The translations under genes and the position numbers were made by a program. Positions 24,301 through 32,665 of a DNA stretch of 64,000 nucleotides are shown one piece after another (positions within the stretch are counted from its first letter, which is position 1; every line of letters starts with the position of its first letter). The DNA is from DSPP01 sp964607165 (GTDB lineage: Bacteria > Zixibacteria > MSB-5A5 > DSPP01), in assembly GCA_964607165.1 (NCBI GenBank), contig CAZSIT010000002.1:1-64000 (forward strand), read 5' to 3'. Below the pieces are notes generated by a model. It saw nothing but the letters and a program-made list of their open reading frames with translations, was not told the origin of the DNA and ran no database searches.

Positions 24301-25287
24301 CACAATTTGCAAAGGATCTACGAGCAAACCACAGGCATCTTGTACATCATTAAAAAATTCTCCGCTTTTGTGGAGGTACATATCTCCGCGACCATCACTA
24401 AAATTATCGTCAACGAAGTCTATTCCAGAGTTGGGAAGCAAGTGAATTACCAAATATTTGTTTGCGGGAAAGTTAATACATTGCAAATTTACAAAATTGG
24501 AAATATTTCCTGCTGTCAACTTCCATTCGGATGTATTTTGCACGGGGCCAGGGTTGAAAAGCTCTACCCATTCGTGGTTGCGTGCAGAATCAGGCGAATT
24601 ACTATCGGCGTTAAACATCACTTCGTTGATCACTACTTTATTCTCTGGTGCCGGGCTAAAAGTCTTTATGCCTCCAGCGCGAATTACCCAGTTGCCTTCA
24701 GTGATACTATTCCAACTCGCTCGGTGGTTGAAGGAAATAAAACTTCGACTCTGAGCAACGGCAGTATCATGCAGAGCCCACCATCCGTTACCTATGTTAT
24801 TATTATCCGGACCTCCCGGCACCGGGCCTAGCAAAACCCAAAAACTTTGATTCTGCGCGAATTGAATTGAGTCGCTCAAGGCAACGGAACGTAGCCTGTT
24901 TGGCAAAGGTGTGGGAACGATGGCCGTATCGAAAACCGCACCCAACTGGCCACATTGATCTGAGGCAACAAATACCGTGCAACCCTGTAGAGTATTAATC
25001 AGACTGTTGTCTACCTGGAAATAAACAACTTGCAAGAAAAAAGATGATTCGCTGGGAACAGTGAAACGAACGGCAATCCAATAGTTGGCGGAATCCACAA
25101 ACGACTTTCCACCGATTCCGTTAAAACCAAACGAGTCAAAGCGAAGAGTATCCTGGGTTGAATCCGGTGGCGGCTGGGCTGCCTCCAGTGCCGCCAACTG
25201 TTCGGGGGTTGGCTTAGGACCAGCCACACTGTAAGAAAACGCCATTAAAATTAGACAAAAGCCGAAAAAAATGCCCGCTTTTTTCAT
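21307..25287 (-). CDS. Large exoprotein: lamin-tail domain, inactive clostripain domain, dockerin-like tail
   Basis: An exported protein of about 1326 residues. I start it at the second Met (MKKAGIFFGF) because GGGAGG lies four bases before it; an in-frame ATG four codons earlier is possible. After the signal peptide comes a poorly defined domain. A lamin-tail-like module (VVINEVMFNAD...EWVELFNPG) spans ~220-330, and a clostripain (C11) fold starting ADWTIMMYMAAEG spans ~445-720. Then follow a PKD-like segment and a cysteine-rich dockerin-like tail ending APPWCGP. The C11 catalytic His and Cys are replaced: KGDGAGW has Asp, and MDAPLMG has Pro. It is thus probably a non-catalytic binding module. 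Confidence 0.85.
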   Translation of the reverse strand: MKKAGIFFGFCLILMAFSYSVAGPKPTPEQLAALEAAQPPPDSTQDTLRFDSFGFNGIGGKSFVDSANYWIAVRFTVPSESSFFLQVVYFQVDNSLINTLQGCTVFVASDQCGQLGAVFDTAIVPTPLPNRLRSVALSDSIQFAQNQSFWVLLGPVPGGPDNNNIGNGWWALHDTAVAQSRSFISFNHRASWNSITEGNWVIRAGGIKTFSPAPENKVVINEVMFNADSNSPDSARNHEWVELFNPGPVQNTSEWKLTAGNISNFVNLQCINFPANKYLVIHLLPNSGIDFVDDNFSDGRGDMYLHKSGEFFNDVQDACGLLVDPLQIVIRDYIAWNMRPKYCGEPCLNDRTPLELAASANLGLNDPNKVVGMKPSGSVGPLLFVSAGTSIGRDSSGRKDDELTPPLYFGRDVTFMGGRNAAGPTMGRRNSLPLKFADSSHQTPQPADWTIMMYMAAEGKPGADSLSPARYYFDLLNQIEREIPTIEGKVNVVVLFDLPLSLVSSTLGERAFFDEEVGATREGGLVHDTTERVFLKPAPALVNTGVAAPLGAFIDSAKANFPAQHYVLALKGDGAGWEGLCGNSGSDRLEMGELKSALQDAGLVGTAKLDLLIMDAPLMGQLEVATQVKDFAHFMVASPEMIGPADFDYSRLVSKLRDESSTILAESLASFSVNSILAGRLASDTFAVWTAVNLDNLNTLLNPVDQLASNLRIGIDDPCTTGVAIDNFQLRIRDLVLVNSEHYGMQAQGMADFIDLKDFADKLSTLSTSGCAANYLGGASTINTRLAVGGPVILSKFAPNNGGHSSAGGLSIYFPSSRQNQKPITSAKKGGMFTDSSDHPFDLPGFKKEGNLLDSLRLYATDLTACYPHDSAQCDNLPNNDRALNHPFRASAGFVFAQNYLWDEFLIRYYKPVADAGSYPGQVDLNVSFILKATGTSDADSDPFALRYFWDLDALNDSKSSCLNDSLDDLDKNCQDDSTDEADWARYTDTTTIPGFSIPGARAIWLHVWDDHDQSLLFNQRQFQTDAASAIVDVKFRGVQLVYEDASAAVPYFVTLGSKLIAPKPVNLTQQVNRVNLKTDTLTKPAATDPHVIWVTGVISTTTFPESCRVALTKALANDDQGAWICGSKIANDVEAVDYFKDFGFEIANGLNSAVSIMPVAGNHFLTGLGTLPLNGSPTLQKLTNISCPTTFPLLMTNNNDTVAVARVFSAEHRALVYSTVGLEHLANQADKVNLLVRILSWLSSPQNPDSVPGCLCANIKGDLDSNGIYTSADVVLELNCTYLELGSCDICFADVTCDGILTSADVVALLNRFVLGSTAPPWCGP

Positions 25288-25379
25288 AGAACCTCCCATA
25301 AAAAGTGTTAGAAAGCCGCTCTATACCTCCGTCAAGATGCCTACCCTATCGCTATGTTAACGAACTTTTAAGCAGGGGT

Positions 25380-25409
25380 ATAATAATTTCCTCCCAGCCC
25401 TATTGTCAA
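25380..25409 (-). promoter_or_regulatory. Promoter of the large exoprotein gene
   Basis: On the minus strand TTGACA (25409-25404), 18 nt, TATTAT (25385-25380). The upstream CAAAGTTTTC recurs before the promoter at 56785. Confidence 0.6.
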
Positions 25410-25498
25410 GGAAAACTTTGAAATGTTTAAAGATTTATAAAAGAGAAAACGAGCTGTTTTTCAGCCGAAAACGAGAGAACTCTTTGAATTACAATGTC

Positions 25499-25822
25499 TT
25501 ACATACCAAAACCGGGCAAACCGGGGATTTTAAGCCCGCCCGTCAAAGCGGCCATTTTTTCCTGGGCCAGGGCCGACGCTTTTTCGCGGGCTTGGGCCAA
25601 AGCCGACAAAATCAAATCCTGGAGCATTCCCACGTCGTCGGGGTTGACTACTTCTTTTTCAATTTTTAGCTCCACAATTTCCTGTTTGCCATTGGCAACT
25701 GCTTTGACCATCCCCCCTCCGGCGCTCCCTTCCACTCTGGCCTCCGCCAGCTCGGCCTGTATGGTCTCCATCTTTTCCTGAAATTGTTGCGCCTGTTTCA
25801 TCAAATCCCCAAAACCTTTCAT
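25499..25822 (-). CDS. ebfC: YbaB/EbfC nucleoid-associated protein
   Basis: A 107-residue small DNA-binding protein of the YbaB/EbfC family. The MKGFGDLMKQAQQFQEKM start, the long first helix and the central strands EGSAGGGMVKAVANGKQEIVELKI are diagnostic. Residues after 75 form the second helix, and a short Gly/Pro-rich tail ends the chain. It follows dnaX by 45 bases on the same strand, the usual dnaX-ebfC neighbourhood. recR is not next to it here. Confidence 0.92.
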   Translation of the reverse strand: MKGFGDLMKQAQQFQEKMETIQAELAEARVEGSAGGGMVKAVANGKQEIVELKIEKEVVNPDDVGMLQDLILSALAQAREKASALAQEKMAALTGGLKIPGLPGFGM

Positions 25823-25867
25823 TTTGAACTCGCTCCTTTTGCTATTTGTAATTGATGTCTGCCCGGT

Positions 25868-27643
25868 TTAAACTTGGCCGCCATCGGCTCCTTGTGCATC
25901 TGTCCCCGGCCGATTCGGTTTTCTCTCTAAGACTTCCAATTCGAGAGTATCCCAAATGGTTTTTAATTCCGGGTATTTCTCGAACAAATCATCCATGGCT
26001 GGTTGACTTGCTTTCACTGGCACCGAAACAATCGGAGGCGAACTGCCGCCGTTGGCCACAAACTCCATTTTCCATAACACCTTCCGGCCAAAAACGTGGT
26101 TTAATACGTCGTCCAAAACTTTTTTGCCGTTCCCTTTTCCGCCAAATTTCATTTTAGCCATCCCTTCGTATGAACGGCCAAAGGGTAAAATCAACTCCTC
26201 TTTATCCGAAAAATGCGGCTTCACCCGCTCCAAAAGCGAAACGGACGCTGGATTTTCCTTGCGCATCCCCTCCAAAACCTTGCCCCAAAGTTGGCCATCC
26301 ACAACCTTTCCAGGTTGAGGCATAACCGTGATGGTAGCTGTACTCGGAACGGGCTTTTGAACCGACGAAGGTGCAGCAGTCGAAGCGGAAGGTTGCGATG
26401 ACACTTTGGTCTCGGCAAGATTAAAACCACTTGGCGAAGCGGAGGTTTTCAACTCCGAACCTCGATTCCCCTCCATTTTCCGAGAAGGAGGCTCATGCAA
26501 AGTGACTGAACTGCCCCCTCCTTGCAGCTCTTCCAAAACTTCTTTCAAATCTACAGTTGAGCCCAGCCAGGCCAACTTCACCAGTTCCGCTTCCACCAAG
26601 ATTTTCGGGTCGGTCAGGCGGCTCATATTCAATTTTAAATCGGAAACCGCTCGCATCATCCGCAGAACATCACCTTCTTTGAACTGCTCGGCGCGTTGGG
26701 CATACTCCTCTGCTTCCGGTTCGGAAAGTCCCAAAAGTTCTTCCGAGTATTTCTTCCAGCGGGCTACCAGCAAATTGCGCAGGTGATAGAGCAACTGGTC
26801 TAAAAAGTCCTCCAGGTCCGCTCCTTTGGCACAAACTTGGTCGAAAACCTCCAAAGCTTTTGCGGCATCTTTTTGAGCAAAGGCATCCGTCAATTCAAAA
26901 AAGACCGAAAGACCTAAAAGTCCCAGCGATTGTTCGACTGATTCCTTGGTAACTTTCCCTGACGAAAGAGTCCAAACCTGATCTAAAAGTGAAAGCCCGT
27001 CCCGCAGCGAGCCATCCGCCTTGCGAACCAAAATCGCGAGAGCCTCCGGCTCGATTTCTATTCCTTCCCTTTTGCAAATGTTCTCCAAAGTGGCCGAAAG
27101 GGCCGGCGGCGGAATGCGCCGAAAATCGAAGCGCTGGCAGCGGGAAAGTATGGTAGCCGGAATTTTGGAAACTTCGGTGGTGGCTAAAATGAAAACGGTC
27201 TGCGGCGGCGGCTCTTCCAAAGTTTTCAAAAGGGCATTAAAGGCCTGGTCAGTTAGCATATGCACTTCATCGATGATGTAAATCCGCTTTCCGCTCGCCG
27301 TGGCGTAGCGGACGTTCTCGTTTAATTCCCGCACGTCATCCACTTTGTTGTGAGAAGCGCCGTCGATTTCAATGACGTCCAAGCTTATTCCAGAGTTGAT
27401 TTCTTTACAGCGGGTGCAAACGTTGCAGGGTTTGGAGGTCGGGCCCTTTTCGCAGTTTAGCGCTTTGGCCAGAATGCGCGCCACGGTGGTTTTTCCCGAA
27501 CCGCGCGGCCCGGTGAAAAGGTAGGCGTGGGAGACTTTCCCTTTTTCGATGGCGTTTTTTAGGGTGGAAACCACCAAATCCTGCGCCACTACTTCTTCGA
27601 AGTTGGCGGGACGATACTTGCGGGCTAAAACCAGATATGACAT
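25868..27643 (-). CDS. dnaX: DNA polymerase III subunit gamma/tau
   Basis: A 591-residue clamp-loader ATPase. Walker A is GPRGSGKTT, the zinc module is C-x8-C-x2-C-x2-C (CEKGPTSKPCNVCTRC), Walker B reads IYIIDEVHML, and the sensor ATTEVSKIP is present. Domain III and a Pro/Ser-rich linker (about 390-450) lead to a tau-like C-terminal domain that would bind the polymerase. I saw no obvious slippery heptamer for a short gamma form, though I did not scan exhaustively. The SRP RNA gene lies just upstream and ebfC just downstream, a well-known bacterial arrangement. Confidence 0.95.
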   Translation of the reverse strand: MSYLVLARKYRPANFEEVVAQDLVVSTLKNAIEKGKVSHAYLFTGPRGSGKTTVARILAKALNCEKGPTSKPCNVCTRCKEINSGISLDVIEIDGASHNKVDDVRELNENVRYATASGKRIYIIDEVHMLTDQAFNALLKTLEEPPPQTVFILATTEVSKIPATILSRCQRFDFRRIPPPALSATLENICKREGIEIEPEALAILVRKADGSLRDGLSLLDQVWTLSSGKVTKESVEQSLGLLGLSVFFELTDAFAQKDAAKALEVFDQVCAKGADLEDFLDQLLYHLRNLLVARWKKYSEELLGLSEPEAEEYAQRAEQFKEGDVLRMMRAVSDLKLNMSRLTDPKILVEAELVKLAWLGSTVDLKEVLEELQGGGSSVTLHEPPSRKMEGNRGSELKTSASPSGFNLAETKVSSQPSASTAAPSSVQKPVPSTATITVMPQPGKVVDGQLWGKVLEGMRKENPASVSLLERVKPHFSDKEELILPFGRSYEGMAKMKFGGKGNGKKVLDDVLNHVFGRKVLWKMEFVANGGSSPPIVSVPVKASQPAMDDLFEKYPELKTIWDTLELEVLERKPNRPGTDAQGADGGQV

Positions 27644-27682
27644 TTATCGCTCTTTTAGAGGTCGGTGAAACCGCGCTCTGCT

Positions 27683-27702
27683 GGATTTGTGGAAACAAAT
27701 CC
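27683..27702 (-). other. Hairpin between SRP RNA and dnaX
   Basis: GGATTTGT / ACAAATCC, a perfect 8-bp stem with a 4-nt loop. No T run follows, so it may be a processing or leader structure rather than a terminator. Confidence 0.3.
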
Positions 27703-27715
27703 CGCACCGTTTTTA

Positions 27716-27752
27716 CTAATCTCTAATCTCCAATCTCTAATCTCTAATCTCT
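27716..27752. repeat. Short heptamer tandem repeat
   Basis: Five consecutive near-copies of a 7-base unit (GATTAGA on the minus strand, one with an A-to-G change), between the SRP RNA 3' end and dnaX. Confidence 0.7.
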
Positions 27753-27761
27753 GTCTTTGAT

Positions 27762-27860
27762 AGGCCAGGCTGCCCTGCGGCACCAAAAGCCGTTATCTAC
27801 CGTTGCTGCCTTCCGGCCCTGGCGGGGTTTGATACTTCTTTTGTGCGCAGGACCTGGCCG
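27762..27860 (-). ncRNA. ffs: Signal recognition particle RNA, small bacterial type
   Basis: The minus strand carries the invariant domain IV apex: GGGCCGGAAGGCAGCAAC. The two ends pair as CCAGGTCCTGCG with CGCAGGGCAGCCTGG, giving a ~98-nt rod like 4.5S RNA. It binds Ffh and targets nascent membrane proteins. A well-formed promoter lies directly upstream (27866-27894), and dnaX follows, the classic location. Confidence 0.93.
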
Positions 27861-27865
27861 GAAGG

Positions 27866-27894
27866 AAAATAGCGGGAAGGAGAAAAATTGGCAA
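27866..27894 (-). promoter_or_regulatory. Promoter of the SRP RNA gene
   Basis: On the minus strand TTGCCA (27894-27889), 17 nt, TATTTT (27871-27866). The predicted start at about 27859 coincides with the RNA's 5' pairing strand. Confidence 0.65.
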
Positions 27895-29460
27895 CTAAAA
27901 ACAGCCGGCTTCGATTCCTAAGAAGGCCTGGTTTAAGATGGCGACGACATCGGAAGCGGTCAAAAATCCGTCGCAGTCCAAATCGGCGTGGGTTTCGCCG
28001 GCCAGCAGAGGGCGGTTCAAAAAAACGCGGTTCAAAAGAAAGACGACATCGGCGGCATCCACCAAACCGTCGCTGTTCAAATCCCCCCAAATAAAGGGGG
28101 TGGGGATGCGCGTGAAATAAATATCCTGATTTCCATTGCGCGAATCGCCCCAGTCGCCATATAGAGCGGTGCCGTCGGCGGCCAGGCCGTTGTAATCCCC
28201 CATTACCGAACTTGAGTAGGAATCGAAAGCCGGAACGGAGCCGACCGAGCTTACGCGCAATTCCGGCGCCCAGGTTTTTCCGTAATCTTCGGAATAGCTG
28301 TAAAAAACATCCACCACGTTGCCGCCGGAAACGCGGGTGTCGTACCACATCAAAAAAATTCTCCCGACCGGGTCAACCGCAATGGCCGGCATAAACTGCT
28401 GGGTGCTGTCGCCGAGGTTGCCGTTGACGAAAATCGCGGAATCCCAACTCTGGCCGCCGTCCGTGGAGCGGACGAAGGCGATGTCGGTGTAGCCCGAGCG
28501 AAAGCGGCTGTCGTACCAGGCAATGTAAATATTGCCATTTTTTTTATCCACGGTCGCCGAGGGCAAAAAGCCGGTGCGCCAGGGCATAATGTCATTCAAA
28601 TACTGGTTGGCAACGAAGCGGTTCGGGCCAAACGTTTTTCCCGAATCGGCGGAGGTGGTGATGTAGATGCCTTCGGTTCCGTCCCGGTCGTCCCAGCCCC
28701 AGATGGCGTGCAAAACTCCGCCCGGCCCTTCCAAAGCTTGCGAACCTTGACGCGAAGTACCGTTTGGGGGATTGTCGTTCAGGCGAATCCAGCTTGACCA
28801 GCTTACCCCACCATTGGTGGAGCGAACAAAGCGTATGTCTAAGGGCCCGGCATTTAAAAAAGCCGTCCAAGTAACGTAGAGGTTACCGGAAGGCCCAAGC
28901 TCCATCCAGTTTTTATCCTGAAAAGCATCCGCAGAATTAATTGAAGCCAACTTGGCGGTGTCAAAACTTACCCCTTGGTTGGTGGAGCGGGCTACGAAAA
29001 CGTTAGAGCCGGAGCCATGCCCCAGAATGCAGGCGAAAAGATTCCCACTGGGGTGAACCCGGATAACCGGGTCGGAATGGTTGGGATAAGTCGGTTCGAT
29101 AATCCGATAGTTGGCCTGCCAGCTGTCTCCGGAATCTGTCGAGCGGGCAAAAAAAGTCTGTTTGGAGCCCAAGCGCCAGTCCTTGAAGAGCGCATATACC
29201 TGATTGCCTTGAATGGCGATATACGGCTCCTGCTGCGGGCGGGTCAAAGCATCATCGGAAACTTTGATGTTGGCAAAAAGCATAAATAGCTGCTCGGGAG
29301 TAAGAGCCTGACCAGCTGCCGGGAGCGGCGACCAATTTTCCGGTTGCATAAAAAGTGGTGTAGTCGGCCATTTCCCCTTGGGCGGAGGTAAAACCGCAAG
29401 AGTAACGGAAGGAAGGAGAAACGCCAGAATTGCCACAAACTTACGCATATTTAAACCCAT
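27895..29460 (-). CDS. Secreted BNR/sialidase-like beta-propeller with dockerin-like tail
   Basis: An exported protein of about 521 residues. Several Asp-box (BNR) turns are visible: STDSGDSW, STNQGVSF, STNGGVSW, SADSGKTF, STDGGQSW, SEDYGKTW, indicating a six-bladed sialidase-type propeller. The catalytic arginine triad of true sialidases is not evident, so enzymatic activity is unproven. The tail has two dockerin-type F-hands (GDLNSDGLVDAADVV, ADLDCDGFLTASDVV) and ends AGCF; it lacks the four-Cys knuckle. I place the start at MGLNMRKFVAIL (29460) or the Met at 29448, because the more upstream frame has no signal-peptide logic. Neither has a clear SD. Confidence 0.85.
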   Translation of the reverse strand: MGLNMRKFVAILAFLLPSVTLAVLPPPKGKWPTTPLFMQPENWSPLPAAGQALTPEQLFMLFANIKVSDDALTRPQQEPYIAIQGNQVYALFKDWRLGSKQTFFARSTDSGDSWQANYRIIEPTYPNHSDPVIRVHPSGNLFACILGHGSGSNVFVARSTNQGVSFDTAKLASINSADAFQDKNWMELGPSGNLYVTWTAFLNAGPLDIRFVRSTNGGVSWSSWIRLNDNPPNGTSRQGSQALEGPGGVLHAIWGWDDRDGTEGIYITTSADSGKTFGPNRFVANQYLNDIMPWRTGFLPSATVDKKNGNIYIAWYDSRFRSGYTDIAFVRSTDGGQSWDSAIFVNGNLGDSTQQFMPAIAVDPVGRIFLMWYDTRVSGGNVVDVFYSYSEDYGKTWAPELRVSSVGSVPAFDSYSSSVMGDYNGLAADGTALYGDWGDSRNGNQDIYFTRIPTPFIWGDLNSDGLVDAADVVFLLNRVFLNRPLLAGETHADLDCDGFLTASDVVAILNQAFLGIEAGCF

Positions 29461-29593
29461 GGTAATATATATCAAAAAGCAAGCACCGGAGCCAAAATTT
29501 TCCATACAAAAAGCTTGCTTCTTTTTTACTGGCGTTTTAACTTTCTTCGCGATTTGAAGGCGCAGTTTGCGCCTTTGACAACTGGGAAAGATT

Positions 29594-31054
29594 GTGACTG
29601 AAAAAGAGCTGACTCAACTGGCCTTGGACACCGTAACCGGAGCGGGCGCTTCTTACGGCGACTGCCGGTTGGTGGAAGAAAAGAGCGAAGCGATAACCGT
29701 CAAAAACGGCAAAGTCGGCTCAATTTCCGCCTCCACTTCCTACGGCTACGGCATCCGCGTAATCGCGAGCGGCGCCTGGGGGTTTGCCTCCTCGGACGAA
29801 ATGTCCGCCGAAGGGGTCAAAAAGACCGCATTAAAGGCGGTCGCTATTGCCAAGGCCTCGGCCCTGTTCAAGAAAAAAGATGTCAATTTGGCGCCGGAAG
29901 ATAAACACGAGGGTGTTTGGAAAGCGCCTTTTCAAAAAGACCCTTTTTCGATTGCGTTGAACGACAAAGTTTCCTTGCTTTTGGAAACCGATAAAATTGC
30001 TCGGGAAGTCAAAGGCATCACCGCCTTTGAAGGCTCGATGAATTTCATTCGCGAGATTAAAACTTTTGCTTCCACTAACGGCAGCTACATCCATCAGGAA
30101 CGCTTCCGCACCGGCGCCGGATTTTCCGCTTCCGCTTTCGACAAAGGGGAGCTGCAGGAGCGCAGCTTTCCCGCTTCCTTCGGCGGCCAGTGGTCCTGTC
30201 GCGGCTATGAAATGGTGGAGGAATGGAAATTTCTGGACAATGCCCAGCGAATTGCCGAAGAGGCAGTGGCTTTACTTTCCGCCCCGCAATGCCCTTCCGG
30301 CGAAAAAGATATAATTTTGGAAAGCTCCCAGCTGGCTTTGCAAATTCACGAATCGGTCGGCCATCCGATTGAGCTCGATAGAGTGCTCGGGACGGAAGCG
30401 AACTATGCCGGCACTTCCTTTTTGACTCTGGAAAAACTGAACAAGCTGCAATACGGCTCCAAGCTGATGAACGTGGTGGCGGATGCCACTCAAGAGCACG
30501 GTTTGGGATTAGGGACTTTTGGCTACGACGACGAAGGAGTCCCTGCTCAACGAAATTGGATTGTGAAGGAAGGGCAGTTTGTGGGTTATATGACCAGCCG
30601 GGAAACGGCCCCGATTGTCAACTCCAATCGCTCCAACGGCTGTATGCGCGCGGACGGTTGGAATCGAACTCCCTTAATTCGGATGACCAACGTTTCGCAT
30701 TTGCCCGGCCAGGGGAAGCTGGCGGACTTGATTGCCGACACCAAGGACGGATTGTATATGTCCACCGTGCGGGGCTGGTCGATTGACGACAAACGTTACA
30801 ACTTCCAGTTCGGGCCGGAAATCGCCTGGGAAATTAAAGATGGCACGCTGGGACGGATGCTGAAAAATCCGAGCTACGGCGGGATTACCCCGGAGTTCTG
30901 GAACGCGATGGATGCCGTTTGCGGCCCGGAGGATTGGGTTTTGTGGTCGGTGCCAAACTGCGGCAAGGGCCAGCCGGGGCAGTCGATGGGCACCGGCCAC
31001 GGGGCTTCCCCCTCGCGCTTCCGCAAGGTCAAAATCGGCGTGGCGTATGGATGA
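29594..31054 (+). CDS. tldD: TldD-type metalloprotease subunit
   Basis: A 486-residue zinc protease subunit of the TldD/TldE (PmbA) family, which trims unfolded peptides in a TldD-TldE complex and is known from microcin B17 maturation and CcdA turnover. The metal motif HESVGHPIELD (HExxxH) is near residue 253, and the GTGHGASPSRFR tail is present. A GTG start is preceded by GGGAAAG. It is followed 13 bases later by tldE. No Tat or Sec signal is present, so it is cytoplasmic. Confidence 0.93.
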   Translation: MTEKELTQLALDTVTGAGASYGDCRLVEEKSEAITVKNGKVGSISASTSYGYGIRVIASGAWGFASSDEMSAEGVKKTALKAVAIAKASALFKKKDVNLAPEDKHEGVWKAPFQKDPFSIALNDKVSLLLETDKIAREVKGITAFEGSMNFIREIKTFASTNGSYIHQERFRTGAGFSASAFDKGELQERSFPASFGGQWSCRGYEMVEEWKFLDNAQRIAEEAVALLSAPQCPSGEKDIILESSQLALQIHESVGHPIELDRVLGTEANYAGTSFLTLEKLNKLQYGSKLMNVVADATQEHGLGLGTFGYDDEGVPAQRNWIVKEGQFVGYMTSRETAPIVNSNRSNGCMRADGWNRTPLIRMTNVSHLPGQGKLADLIADTKDGLYMSTVRGWSIDDKRYNFQFGPEIAWEIKDGTLGRMLKNPSYGGITPEFWNAMDAVCGPEDWVLWSVPNCGKGQPGQSMGTGHGASPSRFRKVKIGVAYG

Positions 31055-31067
31055 TGGATAAAGCGAT

Positions 31068-32402
31068 ATGTTGACCAAAGAGCGTTGCCAGGAAATTTTC
31101 GACAAAGTTTTTAAGTTTTCGGATGCCGACGAGACCGAGGCAAGTTTTTCGGGCGGGAGTTCGGCACTAACCCGCTTTGCCAACAACGAAATCCACCAGA
31201 ACGTGGCGGAGGAGGGCTACAATCTTTCCGTGCGGGTGGTCTATGGCAAAAAAACGGCCCGCGCTTCCACCAACAAGTACGACGACGAGTCGATAAAGAA
31301 AATTCTGGAAGAAGCCAGGCAGATTGCCCAGCTTTCTCCCGATTATCCTGATTTATTGCCGATGCTGGGGCCGCAGAAATATAAGGAGAAGAAAAATTTC
31401 TTTGAGTCAACGGACGGCTACACGCCGGAACAACGGGCTCGGCAGGTCGGCAAGGTCTTTGCCGCCTGCGAAAAGGAAAAGCTGACGGCGGCGGGCTATT
31501 TTTCCACCGATTCCGGCGCCGGCGCGCAGGGAAATTCCAAAGGGCTAATTGCTTTCGACCGTTCCACCGGTGCCGGTTTTTCCACCACCGTCACCGGGCC
31601 CGATTCCACCGGCTGGGTGATTGATTCCTCGCCGGACGTGAACGCATTGAAGGTGGAGCAGAAGGCGGCGCGGGCGATTGAAAAAACGCTCAAATCCAAA
31701 AATCCGCAAACGGTTCCAGCGGGGAAATACACGGTCATTCTCGAACCGGCGGCGGTAACCGACCTTTTGGTCTTTTTGATTTTTGGCTTTTCTGCCAAAC
31801 AGGTGGCCGAAAAGCAGAGCTATTTAACCGACCGTGTCGGCAAAAAAGTTTTTGGGGATAACATTACGATAGTGGATGATGTGTACCATCCCCTGCAATC
31901 CGGTCAAGTTTACGATGCGGAAGGAGTGCCGAAGAAGCGCATGGTTCTGGTCGAGAATGGCGTAGTCAAAAATCTTTGCTACGACCGGCTGACGGCTCAA
32001 AAGGAAGGCAAAGAGCCGACCGGCCACGGCTTTCCGGTGCCGAACACTTTTGGCGCGGCTCCAGGGAACATCGTTGTCTCCGGAGGCAAAACCACGCTGG
32101 AGGAGATGATTGCTTCTACTGAAAAGGGAATTTTAGTCACCCGTTTTTGGTACAACCGCTTGATGGAGCCGATGCAGGTGGTGGTGACCGGAATGACCCG
32201 CGACGGCACGTTTTACATCGAGAACGGCAAAATCAAATATGGCATCAAAAATATGCGCTACGATGAATCGGTGGTGGAGATGTTAAATAAAGCGGCGGTT
32301 CTGGGGCCGGCCGAACTGGCTTCCGGTGTGGAGTCGCCGCCAATGATTGTGCCGCCAATGAAGGTGGAAGATTTCACCTTCCAGTCGGCTACCTTGTTTT
32401 AG
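31068..32402 (+). CDS. tldE: TldE/PmbA-type partner subunit
   Basis: A 444-residue member of the same family without the HExxxH motif, as expected for the TldE/PmbA partner that completes the TldD active chamber. The SFSGGSSALTRFANNEIHQNV start, the RASTNKYDDESI segment and the C-terminal MTRDGTFYIENGKIKYGIKNMRY are typical. It lies directly behind tldD and is probably co-translated from one message. A small Tat-signal gene follows after 10 bases. Confidence 0.93.
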   Translation: MLTKERCQEIFDKVFKFSDADETEASFSGGSSALTRFANNEIHQNVAEEGYNLSVRVVYGKKTARASTNKYDDESIKKILEEARQIAQLSPDYPDLLPMLGPQKYKEKKNFFESTDGYTPEQRARQVGKVFAACEKEKLTAAGYFSTDSGAGAQGNSKGLIAFDRSTGAGFSTTVTGPDSTGWVIDSSPDVNALKVEQKAARAIEKTLKSKNPQTVPAGKYTVILEPAAVTDLLVFLIFGFSAKQVAEKQSYLTDRVGKKVFGDNITIVDDVYHPLQSGQVYDAEGVPKKRMVLVENGVVKNLCYDRLTAQKEGKEPTGHGFPVPNTFGAAPGNIVVSGGKTTLEEMIASTEKGILVTRFWYNRLMEPMQVVVTGMTRDGTFYIENGKIKYGIKNMRYDESVVEMLNKAAVLGPAELASGVESPPMIVPPMKVEDFTFQSATLF

Positions 32403-32412
32403 GAGATAGAGG

Positions 32413-32658
32413 ATGAGTTTGACACGCCGCAACTTTTTGGGAGTCGCAACCGCTTCAGCTGGAGCTTTGCTTTTTCCCCCCATCTTTTCCTCCAAACCGG
32501 CGGCTGCTTTGAAAAGCTGGGCAGAAAATTTGTATCTTTTCGACTGGGGTAAAAACTACGGTTCGGCCGCCGATGGCTGCTCGTTTCCGGTTGTTTCCTT
32601 CCCCTCAAAAGTCGAGCCGAAATTAGTGCGGCATTTGGAAAGTTTTAGGAAGAATTAA
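32413..32658 (+). CDS. Very small Tat-exported protein behind tldDE
   Basis: An 81-residue protein of unknown function. Residues 4-30 are a textbook twin-arginine signal (TRRNFLGVATASAGALLF, then PP and AAA). Only about 45 residues remain after cleavage (LKSWAENLYLFDWGKNYG...DGCSFPVVSFPS...). A strong AGGAG site precedes the ATG and the gene is 10 bases from tldE, so it is in that operon. It could be a truncated Tat protein, a small periplasmic factor, or a TldD/E substrate. The sequence does not decide. Confidence 0.65.
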   Translation: MSLTRRNFLGVATASAGALLFPPIFSSKPAAALKSWAENLYLFDWGKNYGSAADGCSFPVVSFPSKVEPKLVRHLESFRKN

Positions 32659-32665
32659 AATCGTT

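Noticed and set aside
29560..29594. TTGACA just upstream of tldD as its promoter
   Set aside because: Only ~15 bases separate it from the GTG, leaving no room for a -10.
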